7,935 nucleotides of DNA from contig CANTHI010000163.1 of assembly GCA_947653505.1 (NCBI GenBank), positions 1 to 7,935 on the forward strand, in the 5' to 3' direction. The translations under genes were made by a program, and so were the position numbers. How positions within the stretch are numbered: position 1 is the stretch's first letter; the number at the start of each line of letters is the position of its first letter. Source of the DNA: an uncultured Eubacterium sp. (GTDB lineage Bacteria; Bacillota_A; Clostridia; Lachnospirales; Lachnospiraceae). Of this stretch, positions 1 to 6,420 are shown one piece after another. The notes beneath the pieces were generated by a model. It worked only from the letters and a program-made list of their open reading frames with translations. It was not told the origin of the DNA and made no database searches.

Positions 1-110
1 GAGATTCTTACATTCTGGAAACCGGAACAATGAAACAGGGCCGCTTCCCTCATCCAGCGTCCGCGCAGCCAAAAGGCGACATTTTTATGTAAATTGTTAT
101 GCTCTTAAGT
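1..110. other. Left flank, no gene assigned (possible gene tail)
   Basis: I can assign no gene here. On the plus strand, frame 3 is open from the window edge to TAA at 90-92 and would be a 29-residue tail. Frame 2 is open from position 2 to TGA at 281-283 but has no convincing start and runs through the structured element at 111-178. Either could be the 3' end of a gene that starts outside the window, but neither tail matches a family I recognise. The upstream sequence is needed to decide. Confidence 0.2.
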
Positions 111-178
111 TCGCTCCTATGGGGTCTGCCCCACCGGGCACCAGCTGCGCGTTCTGTGAGAACATGATTCAGGAGCGA
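111..178. repeat. Structured intergenic element: long stem with inner hairpins
   Basis: Perfect 8-bp inverted arms TCGCTCCT (111-118) and AGGAGCGA (171-178) enclose 52 nt. Inside are two smaller hairpins: GGGG/CCCC (121-124 with 129-132, loop TCTG) and GTTCT/AGAAC (151-155 with 159-163, loop GTG). ATG at 119-121 could also pair with CAT at 163-165 and lengthen the outer stem. The element is more GC-rich than the AT-rich promoter that follows. It could be a dispersed intergenic palindromic repeat, a small RNA or a 5' leader. It matches no riboswitch class I know. It lies upstream of the mapped -35 at 222, so it is probably not part of the transcript of the next gene. Confidence 0.5.
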
Positions 179-221
179 GGGGCGATTTTCAGAAGATACC
201 GAAAAGTATTTCAAAATAAAG

Positions 222-250
222 TTGAGCTTTTTGCAAAGGAAGTATATAAT
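222..250 (+). promoter_or_regulatory. Sigma-A-type promoter for the membrane protein gene
   Basis: TTGAGC (222-227) and TATAAT (245-250) are separated by exactly 17 nt. The -10 is perfect and the -35 matches TTGACA at four of six positions. Transcription would start near 257, giving a leader of about 46 nt before the ATG at 303. Confidence 0.65.
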
Positions 251-302
251 ATTCCATACATACATGAAGAAAGAATAAAATGAAAGATCAGGATGTGAAA
301 AA

Positions 303-707
303 ATGAGTGGGTTAAAGCGTAAAGAAGAAGAAATTGGCCTGATTGATCTGGATGCGGAAAGTACAGATGACAGCCGCAGGGAACGGGCAGCTGTCCACAG
401 AGCGAGAGAGCAGAAAACGAAGGCTTCGCGCATGGCGCTGGCTGGAACGACGGCGGGTGGTCTGGCGCTGATACTGCTGGGTACAGTCGTGTTCCATATC
501 CCGCTGATTACAGCAGGATTTGTGATTGTGATCGAAGCCGTGATTGCTGCCGCGCTGAACAATTCTCCGTTCTGGGTCCATATCGCGGTGATGGTGCTTC
601 AGGTTGTGATGGGATTTTTTATGAAACAGATCCTGTTTATGATACTGGCGGCAGCCTATTATTTTCTGCTGCTTGTGTCCGCAAAGCTGCTGGAGGTGGA
701 AGGATAA
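303..707 (+). CDS. Small four-helix membrane protein, unknown function
   Basis: This 134-residue protein matches no family I recognise. Residues 1-43 are hydrophilic and strongly charged, with mixed acidic and basic residues, and probably cytoplasmic. Four hydrophobic stretches follow, at about 44-64, 67-86, 90-107 and 109-128, with a short acidic tail (EVEG). There is no signal peptide and there are no Cys residues or obvious catalytic motifs. The ribosome site is modest (AGGA at 290-293, 9 nt before the ATG). An 8-codon ORF (280-306) ends in TGA overlapping this ATG, so translation could be coupled. The gene stands alone behind its own promoter, and the next gene starts 122 nt later. Codon pattern and hydrophobicity make it a convincing real gene. 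Any functional link to the downstream sigma factor is only positional. Confidence 0.8.
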   Translation: MSGLKRKEEEIGLIDLDAESTDDSRRERAAVHRAREQKTKASRMALAGTTAGGLALILLGTVVFHIPLITAGFVIVIEAVIAAALNNSPFWVHIAVMVLQVVMGFFMKQILFMILAAAYYFLLLVSAKLLEVEG

Positions 708-734
708 CTATAAAAACAAAAAATTTTCCGAATC

Positions 735-763
735 TGTAAGATTTCTCCCATGTGTACCGGATA
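735..763 (+). promoter_or_regulatory. Candidate ECF-type promoter of the sigma factor gene
   Basis: TGTAAG (735-740), then 17 nt, then CGGATA (758-763). The layout resembles extracytoplasmic-function promoters such as the Bacillus SigX type (TGTAAC, 17 nt, CGAC). The same arrangement recurs at 2505-2533, with TGCAAG and CGTATT at identical spacing. No good sigma-A promoter is visible in 708-829, which favours autoregulation. The leader that follows could fold: GTGTA at 752-756 or 769-773 can pair with TACAC at 787-791. A 14-nt AT palindrome (803-816) sits directly before the ribosome site. Confidence 0.45.
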
Positions 764-829
764 GATAAGTGTAGGATGCGCAGGCTTACACGGGTATCAT
801 AAAGAAAAATTTTTCTGAGGTGCACAATT

Positions 830-1387
830 ATGAAAGCAAATGAAAACAATTTTATTACACTGATCCGCAGAAAAAAGGAAGAAGGCATACTATATGTCAT
901 CGACACGTTTGACAGTTATTTAAGAGCAATCGTACGTAGACGTCTTTTTGCCATACCGGATCAGGTGGATGAGTGCATGAATGATATTTTTTTAGGCATC
1001 TGGAAAAATATCGGCAGCTATGATGAAACAAAAGGCAGTTTTCAAAACTGGGCGGCGGGCATCGCACGGCTGGAATCCATCGAACGGCTGCGCAGGGCTG
1101 GCAGAAGCATCCAGACCGTCAGTCTGGAAGGGATGGAAGTCCCGCAGGAAGACAGGCAGATTCTGGCGCTTGTGGAAAAAGAATTATCCACAGAGACGCA
1201 AAACCTGTTGTCCTGTCTGCAGCCAAAAGATCAGGAGCTGTTTTTAAGGATCTACGGGAATGAAGAAGATCCCGGCCAGGTTGGCAGGGAGATGGGTCTG
1301 ACAAGACAGAACCTGTATGTACGTCTGTTCCGTGGAAAAAAGAAAATGCGTCTTTTTGCTGAAAAAGAAGGGAGAATGAAAGGATGA
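830..1387 (+). CDS. RNA polymerase sigma-70 family (ECF-like) factor
   Basis: This 185-residue protein has the two-domain layout of an ECF-type sigma factor. Region 2 is at about residues 24-92, including DECMNDIFLGIWKNI (47-61) and the KGSFQNWAAGIARL stretch (68-81), which match the core-binding and -10 recognition helices. Region 4 is at about 124-178, ending in a helix-turn-helix (QVGREMGLTRQNLYVRLFRG) that would read the -35. Usually an Asn follows IAR in region 2; here it is Leu (81). Length is normal for the family. The start is well supported: GAGGTG (817-822), 7 nt, ATG. The last codon overlaps the next gene by 4 nt (ATGA), the usual arrangement of a sigma factor with its regulator. 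It probably directs transcription of its own operon, and perhaps of the His-rich peptide gene, in response to an envelope signal. The signal cannot be read from the sequence. Confidence 0.9.
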   Translation: MKANENNFITLIRRKKEEGILYVIDTFDSYLRAIVRRRLFAIPDQVDECMNDIFLGIWKNIGSYDETKGSFQNWAAGIARLESIERLRRAGRSIQTVSLEGMEVPQEDRQILALVEKELSTETQNLLSCLQPKDQELFLRIYGNEEDPGQVGREMGLTRQNLYVRLFRGKKKMRLFAEKEGRMKG

Positions 1388-2433
1388 ATCAGGAGTATTA
1401 CAGTCTGGCAAACCGGATTGATTCATCTGGTGAGCAGACCATGCAGATCCATAATCCGAAGGATTATGCTACGGAAAAAAATTGTAAGCAGGAAGTACTT
1501 GCAGCAATACGCGCAGAAAAAAGCAGGTTCAGAAGAAAGCGCCTGTCTGTAGCTGCGGCGTGTCTGGCAGTGATCGCTGCGGCGACAGGCATTTTTCATA
1601 AAGAAGTGCAGGCAGCCATCGAGCAGATCCGCTACAGCTTAAGTACGGTAATCGGCAAAGATATCTCTCGCTACCGTGAGTCTTTCGATTCATCCGTCAG
1701 TGACGCGGGATATATCATCACCCTGCAGGAAGCGGTGGCAGACCGTAAGGAAATCTACGTCAGCTATACGATCCGGCGGGAAGACGGCGGTCCGGTGAAG
1801 CTGCCCTGCACAATTGCCGGTTTACTCTATGTAAACGGGCAAAAAATGGGCAGCGGCGGTGGCGGAAGCTGTACGTATCTGGATGAGGCAGGCACGATTC
1901 TTGGCTGCGAGGTCAACTATCCTGTCTACGGTGTAGATCTGTCCGGCAAAAACCGATATGAGCTGAAGTTTGAAGATATGGAACAGGAGATAAAAGGAAA
2001 CTGGGATTTTGAATTTGAAGCAGATAGTTCGCAGTTAACCGCAGAGACAAAGCAGATGGAACTTAATGATACCTTTACACTGCCAGACGGCAATGTCATC
2101 ACACTGGATCTGCTGTCGCTGAATGAGGTAAGCCAGCAGATCACATTTCATACATCGCATGACGGGCTGGAGGCACAGTTTGAGCTGCGCGCAGTAGACG
2201 ACAAAGGCAGAGAGTCCTTCTTTCAGATTAAAAGCTTTGGGATGGACAATGGCGTACTGGAAAACAGTTTTATTTCCAAAGAAGATGGCGCGCAAAGAAG
2301 CTGGATTGCCGGGGACGCAAAGAAGCTGTCCGTTACCGCCTATGTCTGGCAGCTGCCAGAACACGATGGCCAGATCATGGATGAAGGATATCCGGCTGGC
2401 GCGTTTGAGTGGGATCTGACACAGCTGAAATAA
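1384..2433 (+). CDS. DUF4179 single-pass membrane protein, probable anti-sigma factor
   Basis: The protein has 349 residues. An N-terminal cytoplasmic part (1-52) is rich in charged residues and would contact the sigma factor. One transmembrane helix lies at about 53-71. The rest is extracytoplasmic. Residues of about 95-135, with SVSDAGYIITLQEAVADRKEIYVSY-like content, fit the DUF4179 domain found in sigma-linked proteins of Firmicutes. Behind it is a beta-rich region with a Gly/Ser run (156-162) and Cys at 142, 163 and 175, and then a second beta-rich part to the end. There is no zinc-finger anti-sigma (HC2) motif at the N-terminus, so sigma binding must use another surface. The start codon overlaps the sigma gene stop (ATGA, 1384-1387), with GGGAG 8 nt upstream, so the two are translationally coupled. 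The anti-sigma role is inferred from family and context. Confidence 0.85.
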   Translation: MNQEYYSLANRIDSSGEQTMQIHNPKDYATEKNCKQEVLAAIRAEKSRFRRKRLSVAAACLAVIAAATGIFHKEVQAAIEQIRYSLSTVIGKDISRYRESFDSSVSDAGYIITLQEAVADRKEIYVSYTIRREDGGPVKLPCTIAGLLYVNGQKMGSGGGGSCTYLDEAGTILGCEVNYPVYGVDLSGKNRYELKFEDMEQEIKGNWDFEFEADSSQLTAETKQMELNDTFTLPDGNVITLDLLSLNEVSQQITFHTSHDGLEAQFELRAVDDKGRESFFQIKSFGMDNGVLENSFISKEDGAQRSWIAGDAKKLSVTAYVWQLPEHDGQIMDEGYPAGAFEWDLTQLK

Positions 2434-2436
2434 TGC

Positions 2437-2468
2437 AAAAAGCCGCAGACAGTTCTGTATGGTTTTTG
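2437..2468 (+). terminator. Weak terminator candidate after the sigma operon
   Basis: AAAAAGCC (2438-2445) can pair with GGTTTTT (2461-2467) with one bulged G, around an inner CAGA/TCTG pairing (2447-2450 with 2455-2458). The right arm supplies the T tract. The stem is interrupted, so some read-through into the next gene is plausible. Confidence 0.35.
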
Positions 2469-2504
2469 ACAGTTCCGGATTTTTTTAAAAAATTTGAAAA
2501 CCGC

Positions 2505-2533
2505 TGCAAGGATTTGAAACGCCCGGTCGTATT
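2505..2533 (+). promoter_or_regulatory. Candidate ECF-type promoter of the His-rich peptide gene
   Basis: TGCAAG (2505-2510), then 17 nt, then CGTATT (2528-2533). This repeats the spacing and much of the sequence of the element before the sigma gene (TGTAAG, 17 nt, CGGATA). It suggests that the sigma factor at 830-1387 drives this gene. A competing sigma-A reading exists in the same stretch: TTGAAA (2514-2519), 17 nt, TATGAA (2537-2542). The two cannot be separated by sequence alone. Confidence 0.4.
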
Positions 2534-2584
2534 GTATATGAAAAGAAAAATAAATCATATGAAAAGTATAAGGAGGGTTTACCA

Positions 2585-2824
2585 ATGAACATTTTTAAAA
2601 GCTGGAAAAAGGCAGTCGCACTGTTTACAGCGACAGCGATGCTGACAGGAGGATCCGCAATCCCTGCACTGGCACATGGGCATGGCAGCAGCCACCACAG
2701 CAGCGGAACTTATTGTACGTATCATGGTACGACGCACAAAACGAAAAAAAGCTGTTCCAAATACTGTACTGTGCATAAAACGACCCATAAAAACGGTACT
2801 GTACATCATGCATCGCACCATTAA
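2585..2824 (+). CDS. Secreted His-rich, Cys-containing small peptide
   Basis: This 79-residue precursor has a clear signal peptide: basic residues (KSWKK, 5-9), a hydrophobic core to about residue 26, and an ALA cleavage site at 28-30. The mature peptide of 49 residues would contain 12 His and 3 Cys (44, 57, 61). It holds an internal near-repeat, YCTYHGTTHK at 43-52 and YCTVHKTTHK at 60-69, each with Cys, three residues later His, and a second His four residues on. The C-terminus ends in a His cluster (74-79). This composition suggests binding of a transition metal (Zn, Cu or Ni) outside the membrane, but that is inference and I know no named family. The start is firm: AGGAGGG (2571-2577), 7 nt, ATG. 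A candidate ECF-type promoter lies upstream and a strong hairpin follows at 2871-2897. A functional tie to the sigma/DUF4179 pair is plausible. Confidence 0.85.
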   Translation: MNIFKSWKKAVALFTATAMLTGGSAIPALAHGHGSSHHSSGTYCTYHGTTHKTKKSCSKYCTVHKTTHKNGTVHHASHH

Positions 2825-2870
2825 AAACCAAACAAAAACAACAAAATTAAACAACAAAAAAGGATATTTT

Positions 2871-2897
2871 CAGGGGAAGCGTATCTGGCTTCCCCTG
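2871..2897. terminator. Strong hairpin between convergent genes, probable bidirectional terminator
   Basis: A perfect 10-bp stem, CAGGGGAAGC (2871-2880) with GCTTCCCCTG (2888-2897), has a 7-nt loop. It lies between the convergent peptide gene (ends 2824) and lysR (ends 2955). T tracts are imperfect on both sides: GATTTT at 2901-2906 on plus, and on minus the complement of the A run at 2856-2861. It may serve both genes. Confidence 0.7.
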
Positions 2898-2954
2898 TCT
2901 GATTTTCCAGCTTTTTCCAGGCTTTTTTATTCTGGCAGTCCGCACTACATTTTC

Positions 2955-3830
2955 TCACACACTCCGGTATTTCTGCAGGATATGATGATACAGCATCCGC
3001 ACTGCGGGAGCCATAAACTGGGGATGAAGCGCCGCGATACCGATAATCCGGCAGGTCTGCGGACAGACCGGATAACAGTCTACCTCATAAGGGATATCCC
3101 GCATAACCAGCTCCGGCATCAGGCAGATCCCAAATCCCCTGGCTACGAGCGCAATTGTGGACAGGTCATCTACCACATGATAGTTGGACTGGATACGCAG
3201 GTCATTTTCTTTTAAAAAGTTCTGGATATCCGCATCCGTACATTCCCGCTGTGTTACAAACTGATGCGCACGCATCTCTTCGATATCCATATACGGTCTG
3301 GCGTTGTCCCTGCGGGTGCCTTTGGGGAGAACGCACAATAGCGGATCTTTGTACAGCGGCTCGATCGGAATATCCTTCGCGCTGGAGACAGACAAAAATC
3401 CAAGATCCGCGACGCCGTTTTTGATCCAGTAATACACGTCATCGTACGTACCCTGAAATACCTCGATTACAATTTTATCATACTGCTTTTGAAACGAACG
3501 CAGGATATCTGGCAGCCAGTTCGTACATACGCTGGAAAAAACCGCGATCTTTACTTTTCCCTGTTTTAATCCGTTCAGCTCCGCAACCGCCTGTTTTAAG
3601 CTTTCCTCACTGTTTAACACCGCATTCACATAAGGCAGCAGATGCTCCCCGTAATTGGTCAGCGAGATGCCTGCCTTGCTGCGGGTCAGTACGGTAAATC
3701 CGAGCTCATTTTCCATCGAAGAGATCGTATGGCTGATTGCCGACGGCGTCAGGCCAAGAATATCGGCAGCCTTTTGAAAGCTGCCGATATTTGCCGCGGT
3801 CTGAAATACCTGATAAGTTAATAATGTCAT
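2955..3830 (-). CDS. LysR-type transcriptional regulator
   Basis: The protein has 291 residues, a normal LysR length. The N-terminal winged helix-turn-helix covers residues 2-60: FQTAANIGSFQKAADILGL, then the recognition helix TPSAISHTISSMENELG and the wing with LTRSKAGISLT. A linker helix runs to about 85. The effector-binding alpha/beta domain fills about 88-290 and begins GKVKIAVFSS. The start is secure: AGGAG (3841-3837 on the minus strand), 6 nt, ATG. The gene follows porB by 53 nt with no terminator between them, so it is probably the last gene of the por operon and not divergently placed as is common for LysR genes. A perfect inverted repeat near the por promoter is a fitting target, which would make this an autoregulated local regulator. 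The effector is unknown; the substrate 2-oxoacid or its product is a reasonable guess. Confidence 0.93.
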   Translation of the reverse strand: MTLLTYQVFQTAANIGSFQKAADILGLTPSAISHTISSMENELGFTVLTRSKAGISLTNYGEHLLPYVNAVLNSEESLKQAVAELNGLKQGKVKIAVFSSVCTNWLPDILRSFQKQYDKIVIEVFQGTYDDVYYWIKNGVADLGFLSVSSAKDIPIEPLYKDPLLCVLPKGTRRDNARPYMDIEEMRAHQFVTQRECTDADIQNFLKENDLRIQSNYHVVDDLSTIALVARGFGICLMPELVMRDIPYEVDCYPVCPQTCRIIGIAALHPQFMAPAVRMLYHHILQKYRSV

Positions 3831-3883
3831 CGCTCACTCCTGCATTCTCCAGGCACCGGTACACGCTCTGTTTTCACTGCTCT

Positions 3884-4894
3884 TTACCGCGCGCACTGAT
3901 ACTGCAGCGCTTCCCAGCGTCTGTCGACTTCTGCCTGAAACTGTACGAGCAGTTCCTCATTGCCGGGCCGGAACAGATGCCGGAACCGTCCCTGCGGCTT
4001 TAGGAAATCCTCGATTGGAAGCTTCTTTTTCGGCTCATAGGACAGCTTCCATCTGCCGTGGTCCACTTCAAACAATGGCCAGTAGCAGGTCTCTACTGCC
4101 AGTCTGCAGATTTCCATGATCTGCGGCGTATCATAACGCCAGCCCCTCGGACAGGGCGTCATCATATTTAAAAAGCTGGCTCCCTTTGTATAAATGGCTT
4201 TCTCTGCTTTCAGATGCAGATCTTTAAAATCTTTCGTCAGTGTCGTCTGCGCCACATACGGCACATCGTGATCCGCGATAATCGCGGACAAGTCCTTGCG
4301 GTTCTGCATCTTTCCATCCGAGCAGCTTCCGACCGGAGTCGTCGTCGTATCGGCATACACCGGAGTCGCCGAAGACCGCTGGATTCCCGTGTTCATATAA
4401 GCGCCGTTGTCATAGCACACATAGACCATGTCATGTCCGCGCTCCATCGCTCCCGACAGCGACTGGAATCCAATATCATACGTACCGCCGTCGCCGCCAA
4501 ACGTAATAAACTTAAAATTCGCATCTTCCGGCAGCTTTCCGCGTTTTTTTAACGCCTTATACGCAGTCTCCACACCGCTTAACGTAGCGCCCGCATTTTC
4601 AAACGCATTGTGGATATAGCTATCTTCCCATGCTGTATACGGATACATATAGGACGACACTTCCAGACATCCGGTCGCATTTCCAATTACCGCATAATCC
4701 CCTTCATGCAGCGCACGCAGCACGGCACGCACGCCAATCGTAGCTCCGCAGCCCGCGCACATCCGGTGCCCCGGCGCCAGACGCTCCGGCCGGTTTACCC
4801 AGTCTTTCAGACGATAGCCGCTCTGCGCGTCTCCCGCATCCTTTTTTTCCGCTCTCTGGCTGGTGGTTTGCATTTGTTGTGTCTGATTTTCCAC
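3884..4894 (-). CDS. porB: 2-oxoacid:ferredoxin oxidoreductase, beta subunit (TPP-binding)
   Basis: The 336-residue catalytic subunit carries thiamine diphosphate and one 4Fe-4S cluster. The cluster ligands are visible as Cys46 and Cys49 (CAGCG), Cys76 (NATGCLEVS) and Cys248 (TPCPRGW). The TPP/Mg motif is GDGG (134-137) followed by YDNGAYMNTG (161-170). With PorA it would decarboxylate a 2-oxoacid and pass electrons to PorD. The start is GTG, with AGGAGG (4905-4900) 5 nt upstream overlapping the porA stop codon. A downstream ATG at 4873 has no ribosome site. The first 26 or so residues are Gln-rich and polar and look like an extension relative to the usual family N-terminus. The gap to porA is 9 nt. 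Pyruvate and branched-chain oxoacid enzymes share these motifs, so the substrate is undecided. Confidence 0.95.
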   Translation of the reverse strand: MENQTQQMQTTSQRAEKKDAGDAQSGYRLKDWVNRPERLAPGHRMCAGCGATIGVRAVLRALHEGDYAVIGNATGCLEVSSYMYPYTAWEDSYIHNAFENAGATLSGVETAYKALKKRGKLPEDANFKFITFGGDGGTYDIGFQSLSGAMERGHDMVYVCYDNGAYMNTGIQRSSATPVYADTTTTPVGSCSDGKMQNRKDLSAIIADHDVPYVAQTTLTKDFKDLHLKAEKAIYTKGASFLNMMTPCPRGWRYDTPQIMEICRLAVETCYWPLFEVDHGRWKLSYEPKKKLPIEDFLKPQGRFRHLFRPGNEELLVQFQAEVDRRWEALQYQCAR

Positions 4895-4903
4895 AGCTTC
4901 CTC

Positions 4904-6085
4904 CTATTTCCGTAACCCGATATACTGATACTGTTCTACCTCTGTTCCACCGCAGACGGCATCTTCCATCTCCTGAAATACCGCGCAGGCATCTTCGACC
5001 GTAAAATCCCGTCCGCCCAGTCCATAAATATAGTTTACTGTTTCTATGCTGATTTTATTCCGGAACAATGCCGCGTCCACTTCACAGCCCAAGGGCCCGC
5101 CATTTCCATTGTAGCTTTCACAGCGGTCCAGAACCGCTGCCATTTTACAGGATTTTAACGCTCCGGCCAGCTCTTTTGCCGGAAACGGACGAAAGACTCT
5201 CAGCTTGATCACGCCTACTTTTTTCCCTTTGTCACGCAGATCATCCACCGCCTGTTTGGCAGTGCCTGCCGCAGACCCGATCAGCAGCATGATATAATCC
5301 GCGTCTTTCGTACGGTATTCTTCAAACAGGCCATAGCTTCTGCCCGATATTTTCTGAAACTGCTCCGCTACCGAAAGAATCACAGCCTTAGCCCGCTCCA
5401 TCGCGGCTTCCTGATTTTTCTTTGCCTCCATCACATATGCAGACGCGGAATAAGGCCCGACCGCAACCGGTTTCCCCGGATTCAGCAGATATTCTTCAGG
5501 CTCATATTCCCCGACAAACGCTTTTACCGCCTGATCCTCCAGCAGCTCAATATTTTCCACCGCATGGCTCGTAATAAACCCGTCCTGACAGATCATTACC
5601 GGCAGGTGCACATCCTTATGCTCCGCAATCGGATAAGCCTGAATAAAATTATCATACGCTTCCTGATTATTTTCCGCATAGATCTGAATCCATCCGGTAT
5701 CACGGGCGCCCATGCCATCGGAATGGTCACAGTTGATATTGATCGGCCCGGACAGCGTACGGTTCACAAGCGCAAGCACAAGCGGCATCCGGTTCGAAGC
5801 AGCCAGCAGCAGCTCCTCCCACATCAGCGCAAGCCCCGCCGAAGAGGTCGCTGTAAGACTTCTGGCTCCCGCGGCCTCTGCCCCGATTGCCGCGCTCATC
5901 GACGAATGCTCACTTTCTACCGGAATAAATTCGGTATCCATCTGCCCATTTGCTATATAAGAAGATACCATTTGTGGTATTTCCGTCGATGGTGTAATCG
6001 GAAACGCAGGCATGACATCCGGATTGATCTGGCGGATGGCATACGATACAGCCTCATTTCCTGACATACGGTCTTTGATCCCCAT
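4904..6085 (-). CDS. porA: 2-oxoacid:ferredoxin oxidoreductase, alpha subunit
   Basis: This 393-residue subunit completes the active site with PorB. Domain I (about 1-230) has the pyrimidine-side TPP contacts: FPITPSTEI (28-36, Thr31) and VESEHSSM (56-63, Glu59), then TATSSAGLALMWE (78-90). Arg109 in VNRTLSGPIN may correspond to the pyruvate-binding Arg of pyruvate:ferredoxin oxidoreductase. Domain II (about 262-360) is the transketolase C-terminal-like fold, with LLIGSAAGTAKQAVDDLR and IKLRVFRPFP. I chose the ATG at 6085 because GGAGGGGAG lies 5 to 8 nt upstream and the protein then begins at the family's usual point. The longer frame to 6157 would overlap porD and adds non-homologous residues. 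It lies 2 nt after the porD stop, so it is translationally coupled. The length equals that of known four-subunit pyruvate or 2-ketoisovalerate enzymes. Confidence 0.95.
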   Translation of the reverse strand: MGIKDRMSGNEAVSYAIRQINPDVMPAFPITPSTEIPQMVSSYIANGQMDTEFIPVESEHSSMSAAIGAEAAGARSLTATSSAGLALMWEELLLAASNRMPLVLALVNRTLSGPININCDHSDGMGARDTGWIQIYAENNQEAYDNFIQAYPIAEHKDVHLPVMICQDGFITSHAVENIELLEDQAVKAFVGEYEPEEYLLNPGKPVAVGPYSASAYVMEAKKNQEAAMERAKAVILSVAEQFQKISGRSYGLFEEYRTKDADYIMLLIGSAAGTAKQAVDDLRDKGKKVGVIKLRVFRPFPAKELAGALKSCKMAAVLDRCESYNGNGGPLGCEVDAALFRNKISIETVNYIYGLGGRDFTVEDACAVFQEMEDAVCGGTEVEQYQYIGLRK

Positions 6086-6087
6086 CG

Positions 6088-6390
6088 CTATCTCCCCTCC
6101 TTCATCGTAATTGCCTGAAACGGGCAGACCTGTGCACAAATCCCGCATCCTTTGCAATGTTCGTAGTCAAACTCTCCCCGTACACCATCTTTAACCGGAA
6201 TGCTGGAATCCGGACAGACCGGCACGCAAAGCATGCACTGCCTGCACAAATCCACGTGAAATTCAGGCGTGGCCGTTCTCCACTCACCCGTATGAAAAGC
6301 TCTGGAAGTCCCTGCCGCAAACATCATCAGCCCTTCGGTCAGATCCTGATGTCCTGTCTGCTCATTGATTTTATGTACATCTGTTCGCAT
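6088..6390 (-). CDS. porD: 2-oxoacid:ferredoxin oxidoreductase, delta subunit (2x 4Fe-4S)
   Basis: This 100-residue ferredoxin-like subunit carries electrons from the PorA/PorB site to external ferredoxin. Two complete CxxCxxCxxxCP motifs are present: Cys49, 52, 55, 59 and Cys79, 82, 85, 89. Before them is the delta-subunit signature AGTSRAFHTGEWRTATPEF (26-44). The full-length start at 6390 (ATG) fits the known N-terminal length of the family better than the internal Met22/23. Its ribosome site, GAGG at 6404-6401, is 10 nt away, rather long. It follows porC by 30 nt. The porA ribosome site is embedded in its last codons. Confidence 0.95.
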   Translation of the reverse strand: MRTDVHKINEQTGHQDLTEGLMMFAAGTSRAFHTGEWRTATPEFHVDLCRQCMLCVPVCPDSSIPVKDGVRGEFDYEHCKGCGICAQVCPFQAITMKEGR

Positions 6391-6420
6391 GAATCTTTAT
6401 CCTCGATTTTATTTTTTTCG

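Noticed and set aside
119..283. Plus-strand 54-codon frame from ATG 119
   Set aside because: It has no ribosome site, is translated through the hairpin element, and runs over the promoter of the next gene.
50..562. Long minus-strand open frame of 170 codons
   Set aside because: It is antisense to the membrane protein gene and crosses the promoter and the structured element. Its translation is low-complexity and matches nothing, so it is a shadow frame.
803..816. 14-nt AT palindrome before the sigma gene ribosome site
   Set aside because: It consists mainly of A and T runs and has no loop. A regulatory role cannot be separated from chance in AT-rich leader DNA.
2676..3215. Plus-strand 179-codon frame across the peptide gene, terminator and lysR end
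   Set aside because: It overlaps two supported genes and a strong terminator hairpin, and it has no ribosome site or recognisable domain.
5564..6064. Plus-strand 166-codon frame inside porA
   Set aside because: It is antisense to a gene with unmistakable family motifs. Its basic, Arg-rich translation is typical of a shadow frame.
6086..6157. Longer porA start giving 24 extra residues
   Set aside because: It would overlap porD, and the extra residues are the shifted reading of the porD ferredoxin motif. The ATG at 6085 has an excellent ribosome site.
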